Assembly: GCF_022952855.1 (NCBI RefSeq)
Contig: NZ_JALJDX010000204.1
Location: forward strand, 1-64,000
DNA from: Pseudomonas sp. RGM2987
GTDB lineage: Bacteria; Pseudomonadota; Gammaproteobacteria; Pseudomonadales; Pseudomonadaceae
Length of the DNA: 64,000 bases
Reading direction: 5' to 3'
Part shown: in pieces, positions 41,920 to 51,559 of the stretch
Numbering within the stretch: position 1 is the first letter of the stretch
How the letters are laid out: the number at the start of each line of letters is the position of its first letter
Position numbers and translations under genes: made by a program
The notes under the pieces: generated by a model
The model's database searches: none
What the model saw: the letters and a program-made list of their open reading frames with translations, nothing else
What the model was told of the DNA's origin: nothing

Positions 41920-42831
41920 ATGTTCGTCCAGATTCTAGGTTCCGCCGCCGGCGGAGGCTTTCCCCAGTGGAATTGCAACTGCGCCAATTGCGCAGGCTTT
42001 CGCAACGGCAGCCTGCGGGCCCAGGCGCGTACTCAGTCGTCCATCGCGATTTCCGATGACGGGGTGAATTGGGTACTGTGCAACGCCTCCCCGGACATTC
42101 GCGCCCAGCTCCAGGGTTTCGCCCCGATGCAGCCCGGCCGAGCCCTGCGGGACACCGGGATTGGCGCCATCATCCTGATGGACAGCCAGATCGACCACAC
42201 CACCGGCCTGCTCAGCCTGCGCGAAGGTTGCCCGCATCAGGTCTGGTGTACCGACATGGTCCACGAGGACCTGAGCAGCGGTTTCCCGTTGTTCAACATG
42301 CTGACCCACTGGAACGGCGGCTTGAGCTGGAACCGCATCGAACTCGACCAGAGCTTCACCATCCCGGCCTGTCCCAACCTGCGCTTCAGCCCGTTGCCGC
42401 TGCGCAGCGCCGCGCCACCCTATTCACCGCACCGCTTCGACCCACACCCCGGCGACAACATCGGGCTGATCGTCGAAGACCTGCGCACCGGCGGCAAGCT
42501 GTTCTACGCCCCGGGCCTGGGCAAGGTCGACGGGCCGTTGCTGGAGATCATGGCCGGCAGCGATTGCCTGTTGGTGGACGGCACGATGTGGGACGACGAT
42601 GAAATGCAGCGCCGTGGCGTCGGCACCCGTACCGGTCGGGAAATGGGCCACCTGGCGCAGAACGGCCCCGGCGGGATGCTTGAGGTACTGGAGCAGTTGC
42701 CCGAGCCGCGCAAGGTCCTTATCCATATCAACAACACCAACCCGATCCTGGACGAAGACTCGCCCGAGCGGGCTGAACTGGTACGTCGAAGGATTGAAGT
42801 GGCCTACGACGGAATGAGTATTGAGTTGTAG
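41920..42831 (+). CDS. pqqB: PqqB, PQQ biosynthesis hydroxylase
   Basis: 303 residues, the usual length, from the ATG at 41920 with GGAG upstream. Metallo-beta-lactamase-like fold; the N-terminal cysteines in [15 protein letters not shown] and the metal-site stretch [14 protein letters not shown] are visible. PqqB hydroxylates the Tyr of the Glu-Tyr intermediate. A frame extension to 41842 would cross the terminator and is not used. Confidence 0.95.
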   Translation: MFVQILGSAAGGGFPQWNCNCANCAGFRNGSLRAQARTQSSIAISDDGVNWVLCNASPDIRAQLQGFAPMQPGRALRDTGIGAIILMDSQIDHTTGLLSLREGCPHQVWCTDMVHEDLSSGFPLFNMLTHWNGGLSWNRIELDQSFTIPACPNLRFSPLPLRSAAPPYSPHRFDPHPGDNIGLIVEDLRTGGKLFYAPGLGKVDGPLLEIMAGSDCLLVDGTMWDDDEMQRRGVGTRTGREMGHLAQNGPGGMLEVLEQLPEPRKVLIHINNTNPILDEDSPERAELVRRRIEVAYDGMSIEL

Positions 42832-42902
42832 GGAGGACTGGACGATGGTGGAAGTGAGTTTGCGCTGTGTCAGTCAACGCCGACGCAAGCTGGAGGGACG
42901 CC

Positions 42903-42993
42903 TTCGCGAGCAAGCCCGCTCCCACAGTAGTTCGAGTAGTGCTGGATATTTCATACGCTGCAAAACCAATGTGGGAGCGGGCTTGCTCGCGAA
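42903..42993. repeat. REP pair (family A) inside the pqq operon
   Basis: Inverted copies GCGAGCAAGCCCGCTCCCAC and GTGGGAGCGGGCTTGCTCGC, about 45 bp apart, fill most of the 213-bp gap between pqqB and pqqC. Confidence 0.85.
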
Positions 42994-43044
42994 GAGGCCA
43001 GACCAGGCACCACAACCGCCGCTGGGTATTCCCGGAGAACCGCA

Positions 43045-43797
43045 ATGACTAACACCCCCCTGCCCCCCGCCGAGTTCGAAGCGGCCCTGCGCGCCAAAGG
43101 TGCGTATTACCACATCCATCACCCGTACCACGTGGCGATGTATGAGGGGCGCGCCACTCGCGAGCAGATCCAGGGCTGGGTCGCAAACCGCTTTTACTAT
43201 CAGGTGAACATCCCGCTCAAGGACGCCGCGATCCTGGCCAACTGCCCGGACCGGGAGATCCGCCGCGAGTGGATCCAGCGCCTGCTCGACCATGACGGCG
43301 CGCCCGGCGAAGACGGCGGCATCGAAGCCTGGTTGCGCCTCGGCCAGGCAGTGGGCCTGGATCCCGATCAACTGCGTTCCCAGGAACTGGTATTGCCGGG
43401 CGTGCGCTTCGCGGTGGATGCCTACGTCAACTTTGCCCGCCGGGCCAGTTGGCAGGAAGCCGCCAGCAGCTCACTGACCGAACTGTTCGCCCCGCAGATC
43501 CACCAGTCGCGCCTGGACAGCTGGCCCCAGCACTACCCGTGGATCGATCCGGCCGGCTATGAGTATTTCCGTACCCGCCTGGGCCAGGCCCGGCGTGATG
43601 TGGAACATGGGCTGGCGATTACCTTGCAGCACTACACCACTCGCGCAGGTCAGGAGCGCATGTTGGAGATTCTCCAGTTCAAACTGGACATCCTCTGGAG
43701 CATGCTCGACGCCATGAGCATGGCCTACGAATTGAACCGCCCGCCCTATCACAGCGTGACCGGGCAACGGGTGTGGCACAAAGGAATCCCTTTATGA
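43045..43797 (+). CDS. pqqC: Pyrroloquinoline-quinone synthase PqqC
   Basis: 250 residues, helical haem-oxygenase-like fold. Catalyses the final cofactor-free ring closure and eight-electron oxidation. Early motif [15 protein letters not shown] and the central [19 protein letters not shown] are typical. GGAG precedes the ATG. Its stop overlaps pqqD (ATGA). Confidence 0.96.
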   Translation: MTNTPLPPAEFEAALRAKGAYYHIHHPYHVAMYEGRATREQIQGWVANRFYYQVNIPLKDAAILANCPDREIRREWIQRLLDHDGAPGEDGGIEAWLRLGQAVGLDPDQLRSQELVLPGVRFAVDAYVNFARRASWQEAASSSLTELFAPQIHQSRLDSWPQHYPWIDPAGYEYFRTRLGQARRDVEHGLAITLQHYTTRAGQERMLEILQFKLDILWSMLDAMSMAYELNRPPYHSVTGQRVWHKGIPL

Positions 43798-44069
43798 GTT
43801 TCGACCGCAGCAAAACCCCTCACTGGCGCCCCGGCTATCGCTTCCAGTACGAGCCGGCACAGAAAGGCCATGTGCTGCTCTATCCTGAAGGCATGATCAA
43901 GCTCAACGACAGCGCTGCCCTGATCGGCGGTTTGATCGATGGCGAACGGGATGTCGCGGCCATCATCGGCGAACTGGCCAAACAGTTCCCCGACGTGCCG
44001 GAACTCGGTGACGACATCGAGCAATTCATGGAGGTCGCCCGTGCAGAGCATTGGATCACCCTCGCCTGA
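43794..44069 (+). CDS. pqqD: PqqD, PqqA-binding chaperone
   Basis: 91 residues, from the ATG at 43794 that overlaps the pqqC stop. RiPP recognition element that binds PqqA and presents it to PqqE. The family stretch [19 protein letters not shown] (about 28-46) is intact. Overlaps pqqE by 29 bp. Confidence 0.95.
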   Translation: MSFDRSKTPHWRPGYRFQYEPAQKGHVLLYPEGMIKLNDSAALIGGLIDGERDVAAIIGELAKQFPDVPELGDDIEQFMEVARAEHWITLA

Positions 44070-45192
44070 CAAGCCGGCGATCGGCCTGCCGCTGTGGTTG
44101 CTGGCGGAGCTGACCTATCGCTGCCCGTTGCAATGCCCGTACTGCTCCAACCCGCTGGACTTTGCCGAGCAGGGCAAGGAGCTGAGCACCGAGCAGTGGT
44201 TCAAGGTCTTTCGCGAAGCCCGGGAAATGGGCGCCGCGCAGTTGGGCTTTTCAGGTGGCGAGCCGCTGGTACGCCAGGACCTCGCCGAACTGATCGGCGA
44301 GGCCCGCAGGCTGGGCTTCTACACCAACCTGATCACCTCCGGCATCGGCTTGACCGAACAGAAGATCAGCGACTTCAAGAAGGCCGGTCTGGACCATATC
44401 CAGATCAGTTTCCAGGCCAGCGACGAGCAGGTGAACAACCTGCTGGCCGGCTCGAAAAAAGCCTTCGCGCAAAAACTCGAAATGGCCCGGGCGGTGAAGG
44501 CCCACGGCTATCCGATGGTGCTGAACTTCGTCACTCATCGGCACAACATCGACAAGATCGACCGCATCATCGAGCTGTGCATCGCCCTTGAAGCCGACTT
44601 CGTCGAACTCGCCACCTGCCAGTTCTACGGCTGGGCCCAGCTCAACCGCGTCGGTCTGTTGCCCACCCAAGAGCAACTGGTGCGCGCCGAGCGGATCACC
44701 AACGAATATCGCGCCAGGCTGGAAGCCCAGGGGCATCCGTGCAAGTTGATCTTCGTCACGCCTGACTATTACGAAGAACGTCCTAAGGCGTGCATGAACG
44801 GCTGGGGCAGTATCTTCCTGACGGTCACGCCGGACGGCACCGCGCTGCCCTGTCATGGCGCCCGCCAGATGCCGGTGCAGTTTCCCAACGTGCGCGACCA
44901 CAGCATGCAGCACATCTGGTACGACTCGTTCGGCTTCAATCGCTTTCGCGGCTATGACTGGATGCCCGAACCGTGCCGGTCCTGCGATGAAAAGGAAAAG
45001 GATTTCGGCGGCTGTCGCTGCCAGGCGTTCATGCTCACGGGCGACGCCAGCAACGCCGATCCGGTGTGCAGTAAATCCGAACATCACGGGGTGATTCTAA
45101 AGGCTCGCGCAGACGCCGAGCACGCCACGCAAACCATTGAGCAACTGGCCTTTCGCAATGAACGAAACTCGCACCTTATCGCCAAAGGCTGA
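44041..45192 (+). CDS. pqqE: PqqE, radical-SAM PqqA cross-linking enzyme
   Basis: 383 residues from the GTG at 44041, which has GGAGG six bases upstream. The radical-SAM cluster cysteines are C28, C32 and C35 (CPLQCPYC); the C-terminal SPASM cluster cysteines appear in [26 protein letters not shown] and DPVCSKSE. It forms the carbon-carbon bond between Glu and Tyr of PqqA. Overlaps both pqqD and the following S9 peptidase. Confidence 0.96.
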   Translation: MQSIGSPSPDKPAIGLPLWLLAELTYRCPLQCPYCSNPLDFAEQGKELSTEQWFKVFREAREMGAAQLGFSGGEPLVRQDLAELIGEARRLGFYTNLITSGIGLTEQKISDFKKAGLDHIQISFQASDEQVNNLLAGSKKAFAQKLEMARAVKAHGYPMVLNFVTHRHNIDKIDRIIELCIALEADFVELATCQFYGWAQLNRVGLLPTQEQLVRAERITNEYRARLEAQGHPCKLIFVTPDYYEERPKACMNGWGSIFLTVTPDGTALPCHGARQMPVQFPNVRDHSMQHIWYDSFGFNRFRGYDWMPEPCRSCDEKEKDFGGCRCQAFMLTGDASNADPVCSKSEHHGVILKARADAEHATQTIEQLAFRNERNSHLIAKG

Positions 45193-46987
45193 CCCGTTCA
45201 GCGCCGCCCAGGCCGTTGCCGCCGGCACCGACTTCGCCGAACTGCAGCTCGGGCCCCTGGGCCTGTTCTGGAACGAATACCGGCCCGAGGACGGCGCTTG
45301 CCGGATCTGGCACTGGCAAAACCACCAGGCCCGTTGCCTGACGCCGGACGGTTTCAGCGCACGTAGCCGGGTCTATGAATACGGCGGCGGATCGTTCTGC
45401 CTGAGCGACAACGGCGTGCTGTTCGTCAATGAGGCCGACCAGCAGCTGTATCACCAATCGTTGGCCGACCCGCTCCCTGTGGCGCTGACCTCTGGCGATT
45501 GTCGCTACGGTGACCTCAGTTTCGCCTTCGGACAGGTGCTGGCGGTGGAGGAACAGGCCAACCAGCATCGCTTAGTGTCAATCGCACTGGTGGATCAGCA
45601 AAGGCATTTGTTGGCTGAAGGCGCGGACTTCTACGCCTCGCCCACCCTGAGCCCGGACGGCCGTCGGCTGGCATGGGTTGAGTGGAGCCGTCCGCATCAA
45701 CCGTGGACGGCAACGCGCTTGATGCTGGCCGAACGCGATGCCTCGGGCTGGAGTGAGCCGCGCTGTGTGGCGGGCAAAGGCGATGGCGAATCCATCCAGC
45801 AGCCGCGTTTCGATGCGGCCGATCGTCTTTATTGCCTGACGGACCGCGCGGGCTTCTGGCAGCCCTGGGTGGAGTCGGCCAACGGCCTGGAGCCGCTGCT
45901 CGCCGCCGAGGCCGACCATGGGTCCGCGCCGTGGCAACTAGGAGGATGCTCCTGGCTGCCGTTGGGCGAGCAATCGTACTTGGCGAGCTGGACCGAAGCG
46001 GGTTTCGGACGGTTGGGCCTGTGTCGCAGCGACGCTGCTGGCGAGGACTTCACTGGCGCCTATAGCCGGTTTCGCAGCCTGGCGCTGGATGAGCGGTTCA
46101 TTTATGCGATAGCCGCCTCGCCGACCACCCCGTCGGCCGTCATCGCCATCGAGCGCCAAGGCCATGCAGTCACGGTATTGGCCGGTGGCCTCGCGCCGCT
46201 GCCCGTCGAGCAGATCAGCCGTCCGCGAACCCTGCGCTACCCCTCGGCCTCAGAAGAGGCCCATGGGTTCTTTTATCCGGCCATGACCGCCGATGCGAAA
46301 CCACCCCTGGTGGTGTTCATCCACGGCGGCCCGACCTCGGCCTGTTATCCGGTGTTTGATCCACGTATCCAGTACTGGACCCACCGCGGCTTTGCCGTCG
46401 CCGATCTCAACTACCGAGGCAGTAGCGGCTATGGCCGGGCGTATCGGCAGGCGCTGCATTTGAACTGGGGTGTGGTGGATGTCGAGGATGCCTGCGCGGT
46501 GGTCTCCTATCTGGACGAACAGGGTTTGATCGATGGCCGCCGTGCGTTCATCCGCGGCGGCAGTGCCGGTGGATACACGACACTGTGTGCCCTGGCGTTC
46601 CACGATGTGTTCCGCGCCGGTGCCAGCCTCTACGGCGTCAGTGATCCTGTGGCCCTGGCCCGCGCAACGCACAAGTTCGAGGGCGATTACCTGGACTGGC
46701 TGATCGGCGACCCCCGCCAGGATGCCGAACGCTATCGCGCCCGCACCCCGCTGCTGCACGCCGATCAAATCCGCGTGCCGGTGATTTTCTTCCAGGGCGA
46801 GTTGGATGCCGTGGTCGTACCGCAGCAGACCCGCGACATGGTGAAGGCGTTGGAGAACAAGGGCGTTGCGGTGCAGGCCTATTACTACCCGGACGAACGC
46901 CATGGCTTTCGCAAGGCGGCGAACCAGGCTCATGCGCTGGAGCATGAGTGGTTGTTCTATCGCCGGGTGATGGAATACGGCTTATAG
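45158..46987 (+). CDS. S9-family (prolyl oligopeptidase) peptidase coupled to pqqE
   Basis: 609 residues from the ATG at 45158, inside pqqE (35-bp overlap). An N-terminal beta-propeller (about 1-360) precedes the alpha/beta-hydrolase domain: oxyanion region [13 protein letters not shown], nucleophile Ser in [12 protein letters not shown], Asp in [12 protein letters not shown] and His in [10 protein letters not shown]. The family cuts short peptides. Tight coupling to pqqE suggests a role in trimming PqqA or its product; gene names used for it differ between strains, so I give none. No signal peptide is seen, so it should be cytoplasmic. Convergent with the Pmp3-like gene across a REP pair. 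Confidence 0.9.
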   Translation: MNETRTLSPKADPFSAAQAVAAGTDFAELQLGPLGLFWNEYRPEDGACRIWHWQNHQARCLTPDGFSARSRVYEYGGGSFCLSDNGVLFVNEADQQLYHQSLADPLPVALTSGDCRYGDLSFAFGQVLAVEEQANQHRLVSIALVDQQRHLLAEGADFYASPTLSPDGRRLAWVEWSRPHQPWTATRLMLAERDASGWSEPRCVAGKGDGESIQQPRFDAADRLYCLTDRAGFWQPWVESANGLEPLLAAEADHGSAPWQLGGCSWLPLGEQSYLASWTEAGFGRLGLCRSDAAGEDFTGAYSRFRSLALDERFIYAIAASPTTPSAVIAIERQGHAVTVLAGGLAPLPVEQISRPRTLRYPSASEEAHGFFYPAMTADAKPPLVVFIHGGPTSACYPVFDPRIQYWTHRGFAVADLNYRGSSGYGRAYRQALHLNWGVVDVEDACAVVSYLDEQGLIDGRRAFIRGGSAGGYTTLCALAFHDVFRAGASLYGVSDPVALARATHKFEGDYLDWLIGDPRQDAERYRARTPLLHADQIRVPVIFFQGELDAVVVPQQTRDMVKALENKGVAVQAYYYPDERHGFRKAANQAHALEHEWLFYRRVMEYGL

Positions 46988-47001
46988 AACGACCAAAGAC
47001 T

Positions 47002-47087
47002 GTGGGAGCGGGCTTGCTCGCGAATGCGTCGGCACATTCAACATTGACGTGACAGACACACCGCTTCGCGAGCAAGCCCGCTCCCAC
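47002..47087. repeat. REP pair (family A) after the pqq operon
   Basis: Inverted copies GTGGGAGCGGGCTTGCTCGC and GCGAGCAAGCCCGCTCCCAC, between convergent genes. Confidence 0.85.
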
Positions 47088-47123
47088 AATAGGGATCAGA
47101 GCCTTCAGATCCGTGCCGGACCC

Positions 47124-47282
47124 TCAGCGCTTGGCGATGATGTACACCGCATGCACGATGCCCGGGATGTAACCCAGCAGCGTCAGCAGAATGTTCAGCC
47201 AGAAGGCCCCGCCGAAACCGACCTGCAGGAATACACCCAGCGGCGGCAGCAGAATGGCGATGATGATACGAATGAAATCCAT
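47124..47282 (-). CDS. YqaE/Pmp3-family small membrane protein
   Basis: 52 residues with two membrane helices (IIIAILLPPLGVFLQVG and FWLNILLTLLGYIPGIVHAV), the standard Pmp3/YqaE layout. ATG at 47282 has AGGAG six bases upstream. Such proteins are induced by osmotic or cold stress and affect membrane potential in yeast and plants; the bacterial role is unclear. Confidence 0.92.
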   Translation of the reverse strand: MDFIRIIIAILLPPLGVFLQVGFGGAFWLNILLTLLGYIPGIVHAVYIIAKR

Positions 47283-47411
47283 GGTGGGCTCCTGATGGGC
47301 GATGGCTGCATTGCCATATAGCTCATTGACCCATGACCGCTCGTCAGGGTTCAACCGCCATCAGTGGGAAGGCTCACGCCTGTGCATCGACAAAAAACGC
47401 AGGCAAAAGAA

Positions 47412-47432
47412 AACCCCGCCGAAGCGGGGCTT
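47412..47432 (-). terminator. Leftward terminator downstream of first acyl-CoA dehydrogenase
   Basis: Read leftward: GCCCCGC and GCGGGG arms around a stable TTCG loop, followed by TTTTCTTTT. Confidence 0.8.
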
Positions 47433-47581
47433 TGCAGACTGTTTCCCTGACATCCATTTCACTCCGCCTTCCTGGCAGAATCCTACGTGTCCGTGTTGTT
47501 GCTTATGCGCATCCTGCGCGACGTCCATGTGAAGTAGATTAGCCGTGGATCCAATCGACCGGTAGAGGGAAAACGCCAGCA

Positions 47582-47609
47582 CGTCATGTAAGCAAATGCT
47601 TACATGACG
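47582..47609. promoter_or_regulatory. Perfect 28-bp palindrome
   Basis: Two 13-base arms, CGTCATGTAAGCA and TGCTTACATGACG, around AA, seven bases beyond the dehydrogenase stop. It lacks a T-run and is not G+C-rich, so it looks more like a dimeric repressor site than a terminator; a weak 3'-end hairpin is the alternative. Confidence 0.5.
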
Positions 47610-47616
47610 CCATGTT

Positions 47617-49395
47617 TCAAAACTGCGCGGCTTCCAGCAGGAACAGCGACTCGCTCCCCGCCTTCACCGAAGCGCTCAAGGAATGAATGCGTGGCAGCAG
47701 GCGGGCGAAGTAGAAACGCGCGGTCCCCAGCTTGCTCGCGTAAAAATCGTCCTGGTTTTCCTTACCCAAGGCAGCCTTGGCCATCAACGCCCACATGTAG
47801 GCGTAGGCGGTGTAGCCGAAGACCTGGAGATATTCCACCGAGGCCGCACCGATTTCATTCGGATTGGTTTTCGCCCGGTCCAGCAGCCACGCGGTCAGCT
47901 CATCCAGCGTACCGACAGCTTGATTCAGCGGCTGGGTAAACTCCGCCAGGTCATTGCTCGCGGTGCGAGTGAAATGGCGAATTTCATCGGCGAACAATTT
48001 GTAGAACGCCCCGCCACTGCCGACGATCTTGCGCCCCACCAAGTCCAGCGCCTGGATACCGTTGGTGCCTTCGTAGATCTGGGTGATGCGCACGTCACGC
48101 ACCAGCTGTTCCTGGCCCCACTCACGGATGTAGCCATGGCCCCCGAAAATCTGCTGGCCATGGACGGTGGTTTCCAGGCCCAGGTCGGTCAGGAACGCCT
48201 TGGCGACCGGGGTCAACAGCGCCACCAGATCTTCGGCGCGCTTGCGGGTGGCCGCGTCCTCACTGAACTTGGCGGTGTCCAGTTGCATCGCCACGTAGGT
48301 GGAAAACGCTCGTCCGCCCTCGTTCGAGGCTTTCATGGTCAGCAGCATCCGGCGCACGTCGGGGTGGACGATGATCGGGTCGGCGACCTTGTCCTTGTTC
48401 TGCGCGCCAGTAGGCGAACGGCTCTGCAGGCGGTCACGGGCGTATTCGACGGCGTTCTGGTAGGAGCGCTCGCCGGTGGCCAGGCCTTGGATACCGACGC
48501 CCAGGCGCTCGTAATTCATCATGGTGAACATCGCCGCCAGGCCTTTGTTCGGCTCACCCACCAGGTAGCCCACGGCTTCGTCAAAGTTCATTACGCAGGT
48601 GGCGGACGCCTGGATGCCCATCTTGTGTTCGATCGAGCCGCAGTTGGCCGCGTTACGTGCGCCCAGGCTGCCGTCGGCATTGACCATGAACTTGGGCACC
48701 AGGAACAGCGAAATGCCTTTCGGCCCAGCCGGCGCGTCCGGCAGCTTCGCCAGCACCAGGTGAATGATGTTCTCGGTGAGGTCGTGTTCGCCACCGGTGA
48801 TGAAGATCTTGGTGCCGCTGACCTTGTAGGAACCATCCGCCTGGGGCTCGGCCTTGGTGCGAATGATCCCCAGGTCGGTACCGGCGTGAGGCTCGGTCAG
48901 GCACATGGAGCCCGCCCAGACACCGGCGTACATGTTCGGCAGGTACGCGGCCTTCAGCGCTTCGCTGGCGTGGGCATTGATCGACAGACAAGCCCCGGCG
49001 GTCAGCATCGGATACAGACCGAAGGACAGGCTGGCGGAGTTGACCATTTCCTCGACCTGGGCCGAAACGGCCTTGGGCATGCCCATGCCGCCATAGGCCG
49101 GGTCACCGCCGACACCGACCCAACCGCCTTCAGCGTAAGTCTTGTAGGCCTGTGGGAAACCTGCCGGCGTGGTGACAGCACCGTCGGCCCAGTGACAACC
49201 TTCTTCGTCAGCGGCACGGCTGAGGGGCGCGATGCTTTTGCTGGTGACCTTGCCGGCTTCTTCAAGGATCGCCTCGACGGTTTCAGCGTCTACGGTTTCA
49301 GCCAGCGCCGGCAGTTCGGCCCAGAGCTTTGCGACCTCAAACACTTCATTGAGGACGAAGCGCATATCGCGCAGGGGCGCTTTGTAGTCAGCCAT
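47617..49395 (-). CDS. Acyl-CoA dehydrogenase (FadE1/FadE2-type, ~600 residues), copy 1
   Basis: 592 residues from the ATG at 49395 (GAGG seven bases upstream). Large-form acyl-CoA dehydrogenase: N-terminal [12 protein letters not shown] extension, FAD/acyl-CoA binding middle domain with MCLTEPHAGTDLG and GTKIFITGGEHDL, and the C-terminal helical domain with the probable catalytic Glu in IYEGTNGIQALDLVGRK. It introduces the trans-2 double bond in beta-oxidation, passing electrons to ETF. Two paralogues follow upstream (49672-51468, 53182-54987); the set matches PA0506-PA0508. Chain-length preference cannot be read from sequence alone. Confidence 0.92.
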   Translation of the reverse strand: MADYKAPLRDMRFVLNEVFEVAKLWAELPALAETVDAETVEAILEEAGKVTSKSIAPLSRAADEEGCHWADGAVTTPAGFPQAYKTYAEGGWVGVGGDPAYGGMGMPKAVSAQVEEMVNSASLSFGLYPMLTAGACLSINAHASEALKAAYLPNMYAGVWAGSMCLTEPHAGTDLGIIRTKAEPQADGSYKVSGTKIFITGGEHDLTENIIHLVLAKLPDAPAGPKGISLFLVPKFMVNADGSLGARNAANCGSIEHKMGIQASATCVMNFDEAVGYLVGEPNKGLAAMFTMMNYERLGVGIQGLATGERSYQNAVEYARDRLQSRSPTGAQNKDKVADPIIVHPDVRRMLLTMKASNEGGRAFSTYVAMQLDTAKFSEDAATRKRAEDLVALLTPVAKAFLTDLGLETTVHGQQIFGGHGYIREWGQEQLVRDVRITQIYEGTNGIQALDLVGRKIVGSGGAFYKLFADEIRHFTRTASNDLAEFTQPLNQAVGTLDELTAWLLDRAKTNPNEIGAASVEYLQVFGYTAYAYMWALMAKAALGKENQDDFYASKLGTARFYFARLLPRIHSLSASVKAGSESLFLLEAAQF

Positions 49396-49542
49396 GGCAA
49401 ACCTCGCAGGATCTAAACAATTGGTTCGTAGGAAAGGGTTTCGGCAATGGCTGGAGTGTACCTCAACAACTTTTGCGACACATAGGGTCATCCTGTGACC
49501 TTTTTGTTAATTTTAGTCACAAAGGAATCCAACGCGATTATT

Positions 49543-49648
49543 GTGGCGAGGGAGCTTGCTCCCGCTCGATTGCGCAGCAATCGCAAAACATGGGGCCGCT
49601 TCGCCCGAGGCGTCGGACCGTCCCAGCGGGAGCAAGCTCCCTCGCCAC
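49543..49648. repeat. REP-like pair (family B)
   Basis: Inverted copies of GTGGCGAGGGAGCTTGCTCC at the ends with a GATTGCGCAGCAATC inner hairpin. It lies between copies 1 and 2 of the acyl-CoA dehydrogenases and may separate their transcripts. Confidence 0.8.
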
Positions 49649-49671
49649 AGGTTTTGTGTTTCAACCGCTCG

Positions 49672-51468
49672 TTAAAGGGCGAACAGCTCCGCCGGCAGCT
49701 TCATCAGGCAATCACTCCCGGCTTCGACAGCAGCCCGATGGGCGGCCGTGCGCGGCAGCAGACGCTTGAAGTAAAACTCACAGGTCGCCAGCTTGCCACG
49801 GCAAAAGTCCGCGTCACCGTCGCCACCGTCGAGTTGCGCCTGGGCCACCAACGCCATGCGCAGCCACAGGTACGCGAGGATGATGTAGCCGCTGTACATC
49901 AGGTAATCCACCGAGGCAGCGCCCACTTCGTCCGGATTCTTCATGGCGGCCATGCCCACCCGGGTGGTCAGTTCGCCCCATTGCTGGTTGAGCCCGTCGA
50001 GTTGCGCGACATAATCCTTGAACTGCGGATGCGCCGCGTTGGCGGCGCAGAACTTGTGAACGATCTTGGTGAAGCCGCGCAGCAACTTGCCCTGGCTGCC
50101 CAGCACCTTGCGCCCCAGCAGGTCCAGGGCCTGGATGCCGTTGGTGCCTTCATAGATCGGCGCGATGCGGCAGTCTCGCACCAGTTGCTCCATGCCCCAT
50201 TCACGAATGAAACCGTGCCCGCCAAACACCTGCATGCCGTGGTTGGTCACCTCAAGCCCGGTATCGGTCATGAAGGCCTTGCAAATCGGCGTCAGGAAGG
50301 CCAACAGGTCTTCGGCCTCCTGGCGGGCATTCTCGTCCTTGCTCAGGTGCGCGGTGTCCAGCAGTTGCGCAGTGAAGTAGGTCAGCGCCCGGTTGCCTTC
50401 ATTGAAGGCTTTCATGGTCAGCAACATCCTGCGCACGTCCGGATGGACGATGATCGGGTCGGCGGCTTTTTCCGGCGCCTTGGGCCCGGTCAGCGAGCGC
50501 ATCTGCAAGCGGTCGTTGGCATATCGGATGGCACCCTGGAAGCTCGCCTCGCCAAGACACAGCCCCTGCATGCCGGTGCCGAGCCGGGCGTGGTTCATCA
50601 TGGTGAACATGCAGTTGAGGCCTTTGTTCGGCTCGCCGATCAGGAAGCCCTTGGCGCCGTCGAAGTTCAGCACGCAGGTGGCCGAGGCCTTGATGCCCAT
50701 CTTGTGTTCGATCGAGCCGCAGCTCACCCCATTGCGCGCCCCTGCTTCACCCGTGCTGTCGGGCAGGAACTTGGGCACGATAAACAGCGAGATGCCCTTG
50801 GTCCCGGCGGGCGCGTCCGGCAGTTTGGCAAGCACCAGATGGATGATGTTATCGCTCATGTCGTGCTCACCGGCGGAGATGAAGATCTTGCTGCCGGTGA
50901 TCGCATAACTGCCGTCGGCCTGAGGCACGGCGCGGGTCTTGATGATGCCCAGGTCGGTGCCGCAATGGGCTTCGGTCAGGCACATGGTGCCCGTCCACTG
51001 GCCGGCGGTGAGCTTGCTCAGATAGGTCTGTTTCTGTTCTTCGGTGCCATGGGCATGGATGGCCGACATCGCACCGTGAGTCAGGCCCGGGTACATGCCC
51101 CAGGAGGTGTTGCTGGAACCGACCATTTCGCTGATGACCAGTCCCAAGGAACTGGGCAGGCCCTGGCCGCCATACACCGGATCCGCCGCCAGCCCATGCC
51201 AGCCGCCTTCCACGTATTGTGCGAAAGCCTGCTTGAAACCTGTAGGCGTAGTGACCACGCCGTTGTCGAAATGGCAGCCTTGCTCGTCACCGGAACGATT
51301 GAGCGGCGCCAGCACGTTCTCGCAGAATCGTGCACCTTCCTCGAGAATCGCGCTGACCATGTCCGGGCTGGCATCGCTGGCGCCCAGCTCGGCATAACGG
51401 CCATGGAAATCGAAAACGTGATCGATCAGAAAGCGCATGTCGCGCAGCGGGGCTTTGTACTCGGGCAT
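49672..51468 (-). CDS. Acyl-CoA dehydrogenase (~600 residues), copy 2
   Basis: 598 residues. Same architecture as its neighbours: [42 protein letters not shown] and the catalytic-Glu segment [17 protein letters not shown]. The start ATG 51468 has GGAG nearby. By eye it is closer to copy 3 than to copy 1 (shared [16 protein letters not shown] and C-terminal MYSGY segments), suggesting a more recent duplication. No PsrA-like box is evident in its 91-bp upstream gap, which separates it from the diguanylate cyclase gene's stop. Confidence 0.92.
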   Translation of the reverse strand: MPEYKAPLRDMRFLIDHVFDFHGRYAELGASDASPDMVSAILEEGARFCENVLAPLNRSGDEQGCHFDNGVVTTPTGFKQAFAQYVEGGWHGLAADPVYGGQGLPSSLGLVISEMVGSSNTSWGMYPGLTHGAMSAIHAHGTEEQKQTYLSKLTAGQWTGTMCLTEAHCGTDLGIIKTRAVPQADGSYAITGSKIFISAGEHDMSDNIIHLVLAKLPDAPAGTKGISLFIVPKFLPDSTGEAGARNGVSCGSIEHKMGIKASATCVLNFDGAKGFLIGEPNKGLNCMFTMMNHARLGTGMQGLCLGEASFQGAIRYANDRLQMRSLTGPKAPEKAADPIIVHPDVRRMLLTMKAFNEGNRALTYFTAQLLDTAHLSKDENARQEAEDLLAFLTPICKAFMTDTGLEVTNHGMQVFGGHGFIREWGMEQLVRDCRIAPIYEGTNGIQALDLLGRKVLGSQGKLLRGFTKIVHKFCAANAAHPQFKDYVAQLDGLNQQWGELTTRVGMAAMKNPDEVGAASVDYLMYSGYIILAYLWLRMALVAQAQLDGGDGDADFCRGKLATCEFYFKRLLPRTAAHRAAVEAGSDCLMKLPAELFAL

Positions 51469-51559
51469 GGTGGTTTTCTCCGGTAGCAGATCATTGCAAC
51501 CTACTGCCGGCCATCGACGCTCACAATCACTGTCCAGACGCTGAATGCGCCGTCATCAC

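Larger units (their letters stand above)
47283..47616. other. Intergenic region with terminator and long palindrome
   Basis: 334 bp between the Pmp3-like start and the end of the first acyl-CoA dehydrogenase. It contains a leftward terminator (47412-47432) and a 28-bp palindrome (47582-47609), annotated separately. No credible gene is seen. Confidence 0.6.
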
